Origin: Actinomyces respiraculi | Lineage (GTDB): Bacteria > Actinomycetota > Actinomycetes > Actinomycetales > Actinomycetaceae | DNA length: 64,000 nt | Direction: 5' to 3' | NCBI RefSeq assembly: GCF_014595995.2 | Contig: NZ_CP063989.1 | Span: 1,612,001-1,676,000 of the forward strand | Notes under the pieces: generated by a model | What the model saw: the letters and a program-made list of their open reading frames with translations, nothing else | Databases searched by the model: none | Told to the model about the DNA's origin: nothing | Position numbers and translations under genes: made by a program | Shown: piece after piece, positions 38,105-47,272 of the stretch | Layout of the letters: each line of letters begins with the position of its first letter | How positions within the stretch are numbered: position 1 is the stretch's first letter

Positions 38105-38697
38105 ACCAGGCCCTGGGCGTGCAGGGAGGAACGTGCGGTGGCGCGTGAGAGCGCCATGGCGAAGGCCTCAGCGCGGGCCAGTGCCGTGTCCCCCTCGACC
38201 CCAAGGGCGACGCGCACGACGATGTCGTCGGGCACGGACACGCCGGTCAGGCCGTGATCGGCCTGGCAGTCGGGGTCCGGGCAGCTGGCCGGCTCCAGGT
38301 CGATGCGACGCACGGCGCCCCAGGACAGCGCGATGGTCATCTCGGTCAGTCGGCCGCCACCGGCCGCGGGCATGCTCACGCCGTGGGTAAGGGCCACGGA
38401 GGAGATGCGTCCCACGGGGACGGCTTCGCTCGTGGCGACGGCCGCGGGCGTGCCGTCCTCACGCAGGGCGTCGTCGACGTGGACGATGACGAGGCGGCTG
38501 GGCGTGAGCGCCAGGACGGTGAGGTGGCGGTGGACGGCCTCGTCGAAGGTGGTCTCCGCCTGGACGAGGCTCGCAACGGGCTCCTCCCCGGCGAGGGCAG
38601 TGCGCAGCGTGCCGAGCACGAGCTCGGGGTAGTAGCCGGCGCGAGTGACCTCGTCCGTCAGGGTTGTCATCTCGGGCTGGGTCATGGGAGCGATCAT
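38101..38697 (-). CDS. DUF5998 family protein
   Basis: 198-aa conserved actinobacterial protein without known function. It has a helical start ([25 protein letters not shown]), an HxxC-like segment, and [16 protein letters not shown] with two Cys and a His which could bind metal. ATG 38697 is taken as the start, but ATG 38685 is also possible. It is the first gene of a coupled pair with the phosphodiesterase-like gene. Confidence 0.8.
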   Translation of the reverse strand: MIAPMTQPEMTTLTDEVTRAGYYPELVLGTLRTALAGEEPVASLVQAETTFDEAVHRHLTVLALTPSRLVIVHVDDALREDGTPAAVATSEAVPVGRISSVALTHGVSMPAAGGGRLTEMTIALSWGAVRRIDLEPASCPDPDCQADHGLTGVSVPDDIVVRVALGVEGDTALARAEAFAMALSRATARSSLHAQGLV

Positions 38698-38932
38698 GCC
38701 ATCCGCCCCCGACACGAACGAGCGCACGAGCCCCGACGACGGGGGCGACACACGCCTGCCGACGACGACAGGTCGCTGGTCACCGGCAGCGGGGTTAAGC
38801 CTCCTCACCCCAGGCGGCGAGGGCCCGCCTGACGTGCGCGATACGAGTCTCGTCCGGGTAAGGCCGGCGTCGTCCTCATCACGCCCGGGTGTCGCTGTCG
38901 CGGCAGCCGCACCCGGCCGGGACAATGCGCAC

Positions 38933-41464
38933 ATGCCGACGCCTACCAAGACCCCTTCCCCGGTTGACGGCGAGATCGTGGAGATGGACCTCTCCACGGA
39001 GATGAAGACGTCCTTCCTCGAGTACGCCTACTCCGTCATCTACGCGCGCGCCCTACCGGACGCCCGCGATGGCCTCAAACCCGTCCAGCGCCGCATCCTG
39101 TTCCAGATGGACCGCATGGGCCTGCGCCCGGACCGCCCGCACGTGAAGTCCTCGCGCGTCGTCGGTGACGTCATGGGCCGTCTGCACCCCCACGGCGACG
39201 TCGCCATCTACGAGGCCCTGGTGCGCCTGGCCCAGCCCTTCACCATGCGTCTGCCGCTGGTCGACGGTCACGGCAACTTCGGCTCCCTCGACGACGGCCC
39301 CGCCGCACCCCGCTACACCGAGGCCCGCCTGGCCTCCCCCGCCCTGGCGCTGACCGCGGACATCGACGAGGACACGGTCGACTTCACCCCCAACTACGAC
39401 TACACCCTCACTGAGCCCGAGGTCCTGCCCGCAGCCTTCCCGAACCTCCTGGTCAACGGCACCTCCGGCATCGCCGTCGGCATGGCGACGAACATGGCGC
39501 CGCACAACCTCATCGAGGTTGTCGCCGCGGCCCGGCACCTGCTTGAGCACCCCGACGCCAGCCTCAAGGACCTCATGGCCTTCGTGCCCGGGCCGGACCT
39601 GCCCACCGGCGGCATGATCGTGGGCCTGGACGGCATCCGCGAGGCCTACCGCACGGGGCGAGGCAAGTTCCTCACCCGCGCCACCGCGCGCATCGAGAAC
39701 ATCACGCCGCGCAAGAAGGGCATCGTCGTCACCGAGCTGCCCTACCTCGTGGGTCCGGAGAAGGTCATCGCGCGCATCAAGGAGACGGTCGCCTCCAAGA
39801 AGCTCCAGGGCATCACCGACGTCGCGGACCTCACCGACCGCAAGAACGGCACACGCCTGGTCATCAGCGTCAAGAACGGTTACAACCCGGAGGCCGTCCT
39901 CGCCCAGCTGTACAAGCACACGCCGCTGGAGGACTCCTTCGGCATCAACAACGTGTGCCTCGTGGACGGCCAGCCGCGCACCCTGGGCCTGCGCGAGCTG
40001 CTCGAGGTCTTCGTGCGCCACCGCCTGACCGTGGTCGAGCGGCGCACGCGCTTCCGCCTGGCCCGGCGACGCGAGCGCCAGCACCTGGTCGAGGGCCTGC
40101 TCATCGCCATCCTCGACATCGACGAGGTCATCCAGGTGGTCCGCTCCAGCGAGGACGCGGCCACCGCCCGCACCCGGCTCATGCAGGTCTTCGACCTGTC
40201 CGAGGCACAGGCCTCCTACATCCTCGAGCTGCAGCTGCGGCGCCTGACGAAGTTCTCGGTCATCGAGCTGGAGAAGGAGCGCGACGCGCTCGCCCAGGAG
40301 ATCGCCGAGCTGGAGGCGATCCTGGCCGATGAGGTCCTGCTGCGCAGGGTGGTCTCGCGCGAGCTGGCCCAGGTCGCCGAGCAGTACGGCACACCCAGGC
40401 GCACCGTGCTGCTCGAGGCCGCGGGTGCCGGTGCCGGGGCCCTCACCGGCGGCAGCGGCGCGCCCGGCGGGGCGGGGGCCGGGGCCTCCAACGCCATGAC
40501 CGCGGCGATCGCCGCCAGCGTCATGGCGGGCGCCGGCGACGTGCCCTTGACCGTCCCCGACGACCCCTGCCGGGTGCTGCTGTCTGCCACGGGGCTGGTG
40601 GCCCGTGTCAGCGGTCCGGAGCCGGTCTCCCGCGCGGGCGCCCGCCAGCGCCACGACGCGCTCACGAGCCAGGTGCCGACGACGGCGCGCGGCCAGGTCG
40701 GTGCGGTCACGGACACCGGCCGACTCGTCCTCATGGACGTGCTCGCCACCCCCGAGGTGCCGCGCCTGGAGGGCGCGCCCTCCCTCGCTGGAGGTCAGCC
40801 CGCCCACCTGCTCGTGGACCTCGAGCCCTCAGAGCGGGTCGTGGGGCTCGTGCCCGTGGGCAGCGGCGCCTCGACACCGCTCGTGCTGGCCACGGCCCAG
40901 GGCGTCATCAAGCGCGTCAAGCCCGGTGACGAGCCGGTGCGCGGCTCCTCCTGGGAGGTCATCAGCCTGTCCGAGGGCGACCGGATCGTCTTCGCCGGAA
41001 CGGCCGCGGACACCGACGTGCTCGTGCTCGTCACCTCCGACGCCCAGCTGCTGCGTTTCGAGGCGGTGAAGGTGCGCCCGCAGGGGCGCGCTGCCGGCGG
41101 CATGGTGGGCGTCAGCCTGCGTGAGGGGGCGACGGTCCTGTCCGGGGCCGCGGTACCGGAGGCGTTGCTCGCCGAGGCCGTCGTCGTCACGGTCGCGGAC
41201 TCCGAGGAGGCGCTGCCGGGGATGGGCTCCGGTTCGGTCAAGGTCACGCCCCTGGACCGCTACCCCGCCAAGGGGCGTGCCACCGGTGGTGTGCGCGCCC
41301 AGCGCTTCTTGCGCGGTGAGAGCCAGTTGGTGCTCGCCTGGGTGGGGGTCGGCCCGGCGCGTGCGGTCGGCTCCGGTGGTCAGGACGTGGTGCTGCCCGA
41401 GGTGGACGAGCGCCGTGACGCCTCCGGCACGCCGCTGGCCGCGCCGATCACCGGCATCGGCTGA
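38933..41464 (+). CDS. parC: DNA topoisomerase IV subunit A (GyrA/ParC family)
   Basis: Cleavage-religation subunit that decatenates daughter chromosomes, 843 aa. The winged-helix domain has the active-site Tyr in APRYTEARL, and the tower and coiled-coil ([13 protein letters not shown] through ELEAILADE) follow. The C-terminal part after ~510 holds several beta-pinwheel blades ([28 protein letters not shown]) but no clear GyrA box, which supports ParC. In the quinolone region the residues matching E. coli GyrA Ser83 and Asp87 are Val and Glu ([14 protein letters not shown]). ATG 38933 is the likely leaderless start (GACAAT at 38921-38926). ParE is encoded 1.2 kb away on the other strand. Confidence 0.9.
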   Translation: MPTPTKTPSPVDGEIVEMDLSTEMKTSFLEYAYSVIYARALPDARDGLKPVQRRILFQMDRMGLRPDRPHVKSSRVVGDVMGRLHPHGDVAIYEALVRLAQPFTMRLPLVDGHGNFGSLDDGPAAPRYTEARLASPALALTADIDEDTVDFTPNYDYTLTEPEVLPAAFPNLLVNGTSGIAVGMATNMAPHNLIEVVAAARHLLEHPDASLKDLMAFVPGPDLPTGGMIVGLDGIREAYRTGRGKFLTRATARIENITPRKKGIVVTELPYLVGPEKVIARIKETVASKKLQGITDVADLTDRKNGTRLVISVKNGYNPEAVLAQLYKHTPLEDSFGINNVCLVDGQPRTLGLRELLEVFVRHRLTVVERRTRFRLARRRERQHLVEGLLIAILDIDEVIQVVRSSEDAATARTRLMQVFDLSEAQASYILELQLRRLTKFSVIELEKERDALAQEIAELEAILADEVLLRRVVSRELAQVAEQYGTPRRTVLLEAAGAGAGALTGGSGAPGGAGAGASNAMTAAIAASVMAGAGDVPLTVPDDPCRVLLSATGLVARVSGPEPVSRAGARQRHDALTSQVPTTARGQVGAVTDTGRLVLMDVLATPEVPRLEGAPSLAGGQPAHLLVDLEPSERVVGLVPVGSGASTPLVLATAQGVIKRVKPGDEPVRGSSWEVISLSEGDRIVFAGTAADTDVLVLVTSDAQLLRFEAVKVRPQGRAAGGMVGVSLREGATVLSGAAVPEALLAEAVVVTVADSEEALPGMGSGSVKVTPLDRYPAKGRATGGVRAQRFLRGESQLVLAWVGVGPARAVGSGGQDVVLPEVDERRDASGTPLAAPITGIG

Positions 41465-41472
41465 CGTCCCCA

Positions 41473-41502
41473 GGTGCGCACTGCCCTCGTGGTGTGCGCA
41501 CC
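41473..41502. terminator. 8-bp hairpin after parC
   Basis: Perfect arms 41473-41480 and 41495-41502 with a 14-nt loop, starting 8 bp after the parC stop codon. The opposing GNAT gene ends at 41587. Confidence 0.5.
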
Positions 41503-41586
41503 GCGTGGAGACGCCTCGTTGAGGCGGACAGCAGGCTCTGTGACAGGGCCGACCGGCTCCGCAGCGGGCGGGCCCGGACGTGGGAG

Positions 41587-42642
41587 TTACACCTGCAGGG
41601 AGTACAGCACCGAGCCGCGCGTGGGGGTGTAGCCGAGCTCGTGGTACAGGTCCAGCGCCCCCGTCGGGTTGTCCGAGTCCACGCCCGTGGCCGCGAACTG
41701 CATGCCGTCACGCGCGTAGGCCCGCATGGCGGCCGTCAGCAGGGCCTCGCCCACCTGCCGGCCGCGGTACTCGGCCCTGACGCCGAGCATGTCCGTGTAG
41801 CCCTCGCGCCAGCCCAGTGCCTCCCAGTCCTGCTCGTAACGCCCCGAACGCAGATAGCCGGCCACCCGGGCCCGGTCTCCCGAGCGGTCCACCGCCATGA
41901 AGCTCCAGGCAGGCGCGAAGTAGGCGCGCCCGGACGCCCATTCCTCCACACTCATGGGCGCCTGGCCAGTGGAGTCCGACAGCAGGGCCTCGTTGTGGGC
42001 GCGGCGGGCCGCGTCGTCCAGCTCCTCACTCCACGGCTCAACCGAGAGGAACCCGTCGAGGTCGACGTCGGGCACCGGCACGGACAGGTCACGGCGCAGC
42101 TCGCGGTACCAGCGTCGCGGCTCGAAGTTGAGCTCGGCCAGGTGCTGCATCATCCGCTCATCACCCTCGAGGACGGTCGTCACCACATGCGCGGGGGCCT
42201 CGGCACGCGGCGTACCCACCGCCGCGGCGCGCTCGACGCCGATGAGGTGGCGAGCCCGCTCGACCTGCCAGTGCAGCAGGGCCCCGCCGATGCCACGGCG
42301 GCGCCACAGCGGGTCCACGATGCCGATGATGGAGGCGTACACCTTCTCCGCCGGGCGCAGCCGCACGAGCCCGAAGGCACGCATGACACCCTCGGCGTCA
42401 CGACCGGCAACACCCGAGTAGGTCGGGTCGATGAAGTACTCGGCCGTCTCCTGCGCCGTCGTGCGGTAGGGAGGGTCGTCCACCACCTCCGCCCGGTGCA
42501 GCAGGTGCGCCAGGTCCTGGTTGTCGGCGGGACCGAGCGGCAGCCAGGCGAGGTCCCGGGGCAGCGCCGAGCGCGGACCGGGGCGCATCATGCCCCACAG
42601 CTCGTTCTCGCCGGGGTGGCGGGTGCATCCGTAGACGGCCAC
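41587..42642 (-). CDS. Tandem-GNAT acetyltransferase
   Basis: 351-aa protein with two GNAT-like halves. The N-terminal half has GIVDPLWRRRGIGGALLHW (acetyl-CoA loop RRxGxG/A), and the C-terminal half has MLGVRAEYRGRQVGEALL with the same loop and the terminal NPTGALDLYHELGY. This double-GNAT architecture is like mycothiol synthase MshD, but the sequence is closer to uncharacterised actinobacterial members. The acceptor is unknown. The start is a GTG at 42642 with a strong AGGAGG 4-6 nt upstream. It follows parE after 14 bp and probably shares its transcript. Confidence 0.83.
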   Translation of the reverse strand: MAVYGCTRHPGENELWGMMRPGPRSALPRDLAWLPLGPADNQDLAHLLHRAEVVDDPPYRTTAQETAEYFIDPTYSGVAGRDAEGVMRAFGLVRLRPAEKVYASIIGIVDPLWRRRGIGGALLHWQVERARHLIGVERAAAVGTPRAEAPAHVVTTVLEGDERMMQHLAELNFEPRRWYRELRRDLSVPVPDVDLDGFLSVEPWSEELDDAARRAHNEALLSDSTGQAPMSVEEWASGRAYFAPAWSFMAVDRSGDRARVAGYLRSGRYEQDWEALGWREGYTDMLGVRAEYRGRQVGEALLTAAMRAYARDGMQFAATGVDSDNPTGALDLYHELGYTPTRGSVLYSLQV

Positions 42643-42656
42643 TGGTCCCTCCTGTC

Positions 42657-44873
42657 TCAGGCGTCGATGCGCTCGCGGTCGATGTCGTGCGCCCCCTCAA
42701 TGATGAAGTCGCGCCGGGGCTCGACACTCTGACCCATGAGGAGCTCGAAGACAGCCTCCGCCGCCAGCAGCTCCGCCTCATCACCCAGGGTGATACGACG
42801 CAGGGTACGGTGCTCGGGCTCCATCGTCGTCTCCGCCAGCTGGTGGGCATCCATCTCCCCCAGGCCCTTGTAGCGCTGGGGCTCCTTGAAGGAGCGGCCC
42901 TGCTTCTCGAGCGTGCGCAGGGTGCGCACCAGCTCGTCGTCGGAGTAGGTGTAGACGATCTCCTTCTTGCGTCGCCCCTGCGCCGAGACCTCGATGCGGT
43001 GCAGCGGCGGGACGGCCGCGTAGACCCTGCCGGCCTCGATCATGGGGCGCATGTAGCGGAAGAAGAGCGTGAGCAGGAGCGTGCGGATGTGGGCGCCGTC
43101 GACGTCGGCATCCGTCATGAGGATGACCTTGCCGTAGCGCGCCGCGTCCAGGTCGAAGGTGCGCCCGGAGCCGGCACCGACCACCTGGATGATGGCGGAG
43201 CACTCAACGTTGCGCAGCATGTCCGCCTGGGAGGCCTTCTGGACGTTGAGGATCTTGCCGCGGATGGGCAGCAGCGCCTGGAACTCGGAGTTGCGGGCAT
43301 TCTTGGCGGTGCCCAGTGCCGAGTCACCCTCGACGATGAACAGCTCGGAGGACGTCACGTCGTCGCTGCGACAGTCGGCGAGCTTGGCGGGCAGGGTGGA
43401 GGTCTCCAGGGCTGTCTTGCGGCGTGTGAGCTCCTTGTGCATGCGGGCGCTGACACGCGCGCGCATCTCCCCCACGATCTTCTCCTGCAGGGCCCGCGAC
43501 TGGGTCTTGAGGTCTCGCTTGGAGGAGGTCAGCAGGGCGGCCAGCTCGGTCTCAACCACCTTCGCGACGATCTGGCGCACGGGTGCGGTGCCCAGCACCT
43601 CCTTGGTCTGCCCCTCGAACTGCGGCTCAGGCACACGCACCGTCACCACGGCGGTCAGGCCCGCGAGGATGTCGTCCTTCTCAATACGTGCGTCGCGGGC
43701 GGTGACCTTCAGTGCCCGGGCGTTGGTCTCGATCTGCTTGCGCAGGACCTTGGTGACCGCCTGCTCGAAGCCCGTCAGGTGCGTGCCGCCCATGGGGGTG
43801 GCGATGATGTTGACGAAGGAGCGCTCCAGCGTGTCGTAGCCGATGCCCCAGCGCAGGGCGACGTCGACCTGACAGGTGCGCTCAACCTCAACGGGACGCA
43901 GGTGTCCCGAACGCTTGTCGAGCTGCTGGACGGTCTCGCTGTAGGTGCCCTGGCCGGTGAGGTGGAAGGTGTCGGTGACGGAGGCGTCGGTGGCCAGGAA
44001 GTCGACGAAGTCGCAGGTGCCGCCCTTGGCGAGGAAGGTCTCGACGCCGTCGTCCCCGCTGGTGTCGAACAGGTCCCCGGCCCCCACAGTGACGTTGCGG
44101 ACACCGGCAAGCTGCGTGGCCTCCGGGTCCGACGACGGCCGGCGCTCGGCCCGGGCGGCCTCCTCTGCGGGGCGCTCGTCGGCCAGGGTCAGGGTCAGGC
44201 CCGGCACGAGGAAGCTGGTCTGGCGCAGGCGGGCGCGCAGGGCGGAGGCGTCGTACTCGGTGGGGCGGGGAAAGATCTGGGGGTCGGCCCAGTAGCGCAC
44301 CCGGGTGCCGGAGACACCGCGGCGGACCTTGCCGACGACGCGCAGCCCGGAGGCCTCAGTGAACTCGGTGAAGGGGGCGTCGGGCGTAGGGGCCTTACCG
44401 CCGTCGTCGAAGACGCCGGGCACACCGCGGTGGAAGCTCATGGCGTAGGTGCTGCCGCCCCGGTCCACCTCGACGTCCATGCGCACGCTCAGGGCGTTGA
44501 CGACACTGGCGCCCACACCGTGCAGGCCGCCTGCGGCGCCATAGGAGCCGCCGCCGAACTTCCCGCCCGCGTGGAGCTTGGTGTAGACGAGCTCGACGCC
44601 GGTCAGGCCCGAGGCGGGCTCGACGTCGACGGGCACGCCGCGGCCGGTGTCGCGGACCTCGACGGAGCCGTCGGCGTGGACGACGACGTCGATGGAGGTG
44701 CCGTGGCCCTCCAGGGCCTCATCGACGGCGTTGTCCACGATCTCCCAGACGCAGTGCATGAGCCCACGCTGGTCGGTCGAGCCGATGTACATGCCGGGCC
44801 GCTTGCGCACGGCCTCAAGCCCCTCGAGGACGGAGAGGTGGCGGGCTGAGTAGGAGGTCGAGCTCTCGGACAC
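42657..44873 (-). CDS. parE: DNA topoisomerase IV subunit B (ParE/GyrB family)
   Basis: ATPase subunit of topoisomerase IV, 738 aa. The GHKL ATP site shows VRKRPGMYIGSTDQRGLMH, EIVDNAVDEAL (Asn-Mg ligand and Asp) and GGLHGVGASVVNALS. The transducer is followed by the TOPRIM domain with LFIVEGDSALG and VILMTDADVDGAHIRTLLLT, and the C-terminal QRYKGLGEMDAHQL. It begins with GTG 44873, exactly 6 nt after TAGGTT (44885-44880) and with no Shine-Dalgarno, a clean leaderless start. The position near the primary sigma gene, separated by the DUF7455 gene, is conserved in actinobacteria and supports ParE rather than GyrB. Confidence 0.92.
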   Translation of the reverse strand: MSESSTSYSARHLSVLEGLEAVRKRPGMYIGSTDQRGLMHCVWEIVDNAVDEALEGHGTSIDVVVHADGSVEVRDTGRGVPVDVEPASGLTGVELVYTKLHAGGKFGGGSYGAAGGLHGVGASVVNALSVRMDVEVDRGGSTYAMSFHRGVPGVFDDGGKAPTPDAPFTEFTEASGLRVVGKVRRGVSGTRVRYWADPQIFPRPTEYDASALRARLRQTSFLVPGLTLTLADERPAEEAARAERRPSSDPEATQLAGVRNVTVGAGDLFDTSGDDGVETFLAKGGTCDFVDFLATDASVTDTFHLTGQGTYSETVQQLDKRSGHLRPVEVERTCQVDVALRWGIGYDTLERSFVNIIATPMGGTHLTGFEQAVTKVLRKQIETNARALKVTARDARIEKDDILAGLTAVVTVRVPEPQFEGQTKEVLGTAPVRQIVAKVVETELAALLTSSKRDLKTQSRALQEKIVGEMRARVSARMHKELTRRKTALETSTLPAKLADCRSDDVTSSELFIVEGDSALGTAKNARNSEFQALLPIRGKILNVQKASQADMLRNVECSAIIQVVGAGSGRTFDLDAARYGKVILMTDADVDGAHIRTLLLTLFFRYMRPMIEAGRVYAAVPPLHRIEVSAQGRRKKEIVYTYSDDELVRTLRTLEKQGRSFKEPQRYKGLGEMDAHQLAETTMEPEHRTLRRITLGDEAELLAAEAVFELLMGQSVEPRRDFIIEGAHDIDRERIDA

Positions 44874-45031
44874 GCACGCAACCTATCGGACAGATGTTCG
44901 CCGACCGTTCTCCCGCGCGGCCTGAGCGATGTGGTGTTCCTCCACCTTCCCGGGTTCGCCCACGGCTCAGCGGCTGCGCCCGGGGCGGAAAGCGGCCCCT
45001 CCGGTGCCTGCGAAGACCGCAGGATGGGGTC

Positions 45032-45295
45032 ATGAGTCAGATAAGCGCCCCAGACATCGCCGCCGAGGCGACTGTCCCTGCCGAGTCCGAGGTCACCGTT
45101 GCGGGCACCATCGAGCGCCCGTTGACAACCGCTGACCGTTGCGACGCCTGCGGCGCGCAGGCCTTCGTCCGCGCAGTCCTGACCTCGGGCCAGCTGCTGC
45201 TGTGCGGACACCACGCCCGCGCACACATGCCGGCCCTCAAGCGTCAGGCCCTGTACATCCAGGACGAGACCGCGACCCTGTCCCCCGCCCAGTGA
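45032..45295 (+). CDS. DUF7455 small zinc-ribbon-like protein
   Basis: 87-aa protein. The C-terminal domain TADRCDACGAQAFVRAVL, followed by SGQLLLCGHHARAHMPAL, has a CxxC...CxHH metal-binding pattern typical of small actinobacterial DUF7455 proteins near rpoD/parE. Its function is unknown. ATG 45032 is chosen since the residues further upstream are Pro/Arg-rich and non-conserved. GGATGGGG lies just upstream, and CAGGAT at 45020-45025 has the spacing of a leaderless -10. Confidence 0.8.
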   Translation: MSQISAPDIAAEATVPAESEVTVAGTIERPLTTADRCDACGAQAFVRAVLTSGQLLLCGHHARAHMPALKRQALYIQDETATLSPAQ

Positions 45296-45366
45296 GCAGA
45301 CGCCCGCTGGGTGCACTGGCAGCGGGAGACCTTCGCCGAACCGCGTGACGCCGCGCACCACACGCG

Positions 45367-45404
45367 TGGGGGCCCGGACCACCTCATGGTGGTCCGGGCC
45401 CCCA
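45367..45404. terminator. 17-bp perfect hairpin between converging DUF7455 and sigma genes
   Basis: Arms 45367-45383 and 45388-45404 pair without mismatch around the tetraloop TCAT. It lies 17 bp after the sigma factor stop and can terminate both strands. Confidence 0.85.
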
Positions 45405-45420
45405 GGCGTTGAGGCGACGG

Positions 45421-47097
45421 TCAGTCGAGGTAGTCGCGCAGGACCTGGCTGCGCGAGGGGTGGCGCAACTTGCTCATCGTCTTGGACTCGATCTGACGGA
45501 TCCGCTCGCGCGTGACACCGTAGACCTTGCCGATCTCGTCCAGCGTCTTGGGCTGGCCGTCGGTCAGGCCGAAGCGCATGGACACCACGCCCGCCTCACG
45601 CTCAGAGAGCGTGTCAAGCACCGCGTGCAGCTGCTCCTGCAAAAGCGTGAAGCTCACCGCGTCCGCCGGGACCACGGCCTCGGAGTCCTCGATGAGGTCG
45701 CCGAACTCGCTGTCGCCGTCCTCGCCCAGGGGCGTGTGCAGGCTGATGGGCTCGCGCCCGTACTTCTGGACCTCAATGACCTTCTCAGGGGTCATGTCGA
45801 GCTCGACGGCCAGCTCCTCCGGGGTGGGTTCACGGCCCAGGTCCTGGAGCATCTGGCGCTGGACGCGGGCCAGCTTGTTGATGACCTCGACCATGTGGAC
45901 GGGGATGCGGATCGTGCGGGCCTGGTCCGCCATGGCGCGGGTGATGGCCTGGCGGATCCACCAGGTCGCGTAGGTGGAGAACTTGAAGCCCTTGGTGTAG
46001 TCGAACTTCTCCACGGCGCGGATGAGACCGAGATTGCCCTCCTGGATGAGGTCGAGGAAGAGCATGCCGCGGCCCGTGTAGCGCTTGGCCAGGGAGACGA
46101 CCAGTCGCAGGTTCGCCTCGAGCAGGTGGTTCTTGGCCCGCTGGCCGTCGTTGGAGATCCACAGGAGCTCACGGCGGTACTTGGCCTCGAGCTCACCGTT
46201 GTCGGTGCTGAGCAGGTACTCGGCGTACATGCCGGCCTCGATGCGCTTGGCGAGCTCAACCTCCTGCTCGGCGTTGAGGAGCGCGACCTTACCGATCTGC
46301 TTGAGGTAGTCCTTGACCGGGTCCGCGGTGGCGCCTGCGGTGACGACCTTCTGGGCGGGCTCGTCGGCCTCGTCGGAGTCCGAGACCGTGTAGGAGCCGT
46401 CCTTGTCCTTGGACGAGCGCGAGCGCTTGCCCGCCTTCTTGGCGGCGGCCTTCTCCGCCTCCTCGCGGCGGATGCGCTCGAGCTCACCGGTGAGGGCGGC
46501 GATGGAGGGCTCCATCTTGATGCCCTTGATGATCCAGCCGCGGAAGATGAAGCCGTTGCGGGTGAGGAAGTCGCGGGCGACGACGGGCTCCTCCTCGTCG
46601 GGCAGCACGAAGCGCGGCACGGGGCCGTGGCCGTAGGGGGCCAGGGTGATGGGGTTCTCGAGCGTGCCGTTACCAGCGATCTCCAAGCCCTCGACCACGG
46701 TGCGCGAGCGCACGAAGAGGGTGGCGCCGGGGGCCAGTCGCACGCCCTTGAGGGAGGCCGGGGAGTTGAAGGGGGCGCGCTTGGTGCCGTCGCCGTCCTT
46801 CTCCAGGCTCACGTCGAGGTAGTAGTCGCGCAGCTCCGGGGCGGGCTCATCGTCCTCGCTGTCCTGGCTCGGGGCGTCGGCGTCGCCCGCCTCGTCGTCA
46901 GAGTCATCCGAGTCATCCGAGTCCTCCGAGGCCTTGTCATCCTCCTCGTCCCCGGAGTCGAACTCGTCGTCGGAGTCATCCGAGTCCTCGTCATCCTCGT
47001 CCGAGTCGTCGAGGTCGAAGTCCTCGACCTCCTCGACCTCCTCGATGTCGTCCTTGCGCGAGGAGGCGCGCTTGCGCGAGGCTGTGGAAGTGGCCAC
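45421..47097 (-). CDS. sigA: Primary RNA polymerase sigma factor (SigA/HrdB) with unusual N-terminal insert
   Basis: Housekeeping sigma factor, 558 aa. Region 1.2 starts near 258 ([20 protein letters not shown]), region 2 holds the -10 recognition helix ([20 protein letters not shown]), region 3 follows and region 4 has the -35 helix-turn-helix ([20 protein letters not shown]). Residues 1-88 are a basic patch and an Asp/Ser/Glu-rich tail. Residues ~92-195 are odd: [55 protein letters not shown] and GWIIKGIKM read like the first rungs of a right-handed parallel beta-helix. GTG 47097 has AAAGGAC as RBS. Essential for growth. Confidence 0.95.
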   Translation of the reverse strand: MATSTASRKRASSRKDDIEEVEEVEDFDLDDSDEDDEDSDDSDDEFDSGDEEDDKASEDSDDSDDSDDEAGDADAPSQDSEDDEPAPELRDYYLDVSLEKDGDGTKRAPFNSPASLKGVRLAPGATLFVRSRTVVEGLEIAGNGTLENPITLAPYGHGPVPRFVLPDEEEPVVARDFLTRNGFIFRGWIIKGIKMEPSIAALTGELERIRREEAEKAAAKKAGKRSRSSKDKDGSYTVSDSDEADEPAQKVVTAGATADPVKDYLKQIGKVALLNAEQEVELAKRIEAGMYAEYLLSTDNGELEAKYRRELLWISNDGQRAKNHLLEANLRLVVSLAKRYTGRGMLFLDLIQEGNLGLIRAVEKFDYTKGFKFSTYATWWIRQAITRAMADQARTIRIPVHMVEVINKLARVQRQMLQDLGREPTPEELAVELDMTPEKVIEVQKYGREPISLHTPLGEDGDSEFGDLIEDSEAVVPADAVSFTLLQEQLHAVLDTLSEREAGVVSMRFGLTDGQPKTLDEIGKVYGVTRERIRQIESKTMSKLRHPSRSQVLRDYLD

Positions 47098-47181
47098 GGA
47101 TGTCCTTTCACGTGGGGTGACGTCTCCGGCGGCGGTGCGCGCAGGGCGCACGCAGCCACCGACGCAGCAGGCAACCGCGCC

Positions 47182-47187
47182 ATTGTA
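47182..47187 (-). promoter_or_regulatory. Probable -10 element of the sigma factor gene
   Basis: TACAAT on the minus strand, 84 nt before the GTG at 47097 in an AT-enriched spot (47176-47195). Unlike most genes nearby, this gene would have a 5' leader of about 75 nt with a Shine-Dalgarno. No convincing -35 is visible. Confidence 0.5.
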
Positions 47188-47272
47188 GCGTTTATTCCCG
47201 CGTGCCCTTGCGCGCCCATAGCCGCGGCCGATCACCCCCGGGTCCGCACACCCCGCCCGCTACGCTGCGCCC

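Noticed and set aside
38698..38932. Upstream extension of parC
   Set aside because: The extra residues are low complexity; the conserved protein begins after ATG 38933, which has leaderless promoter spacing.
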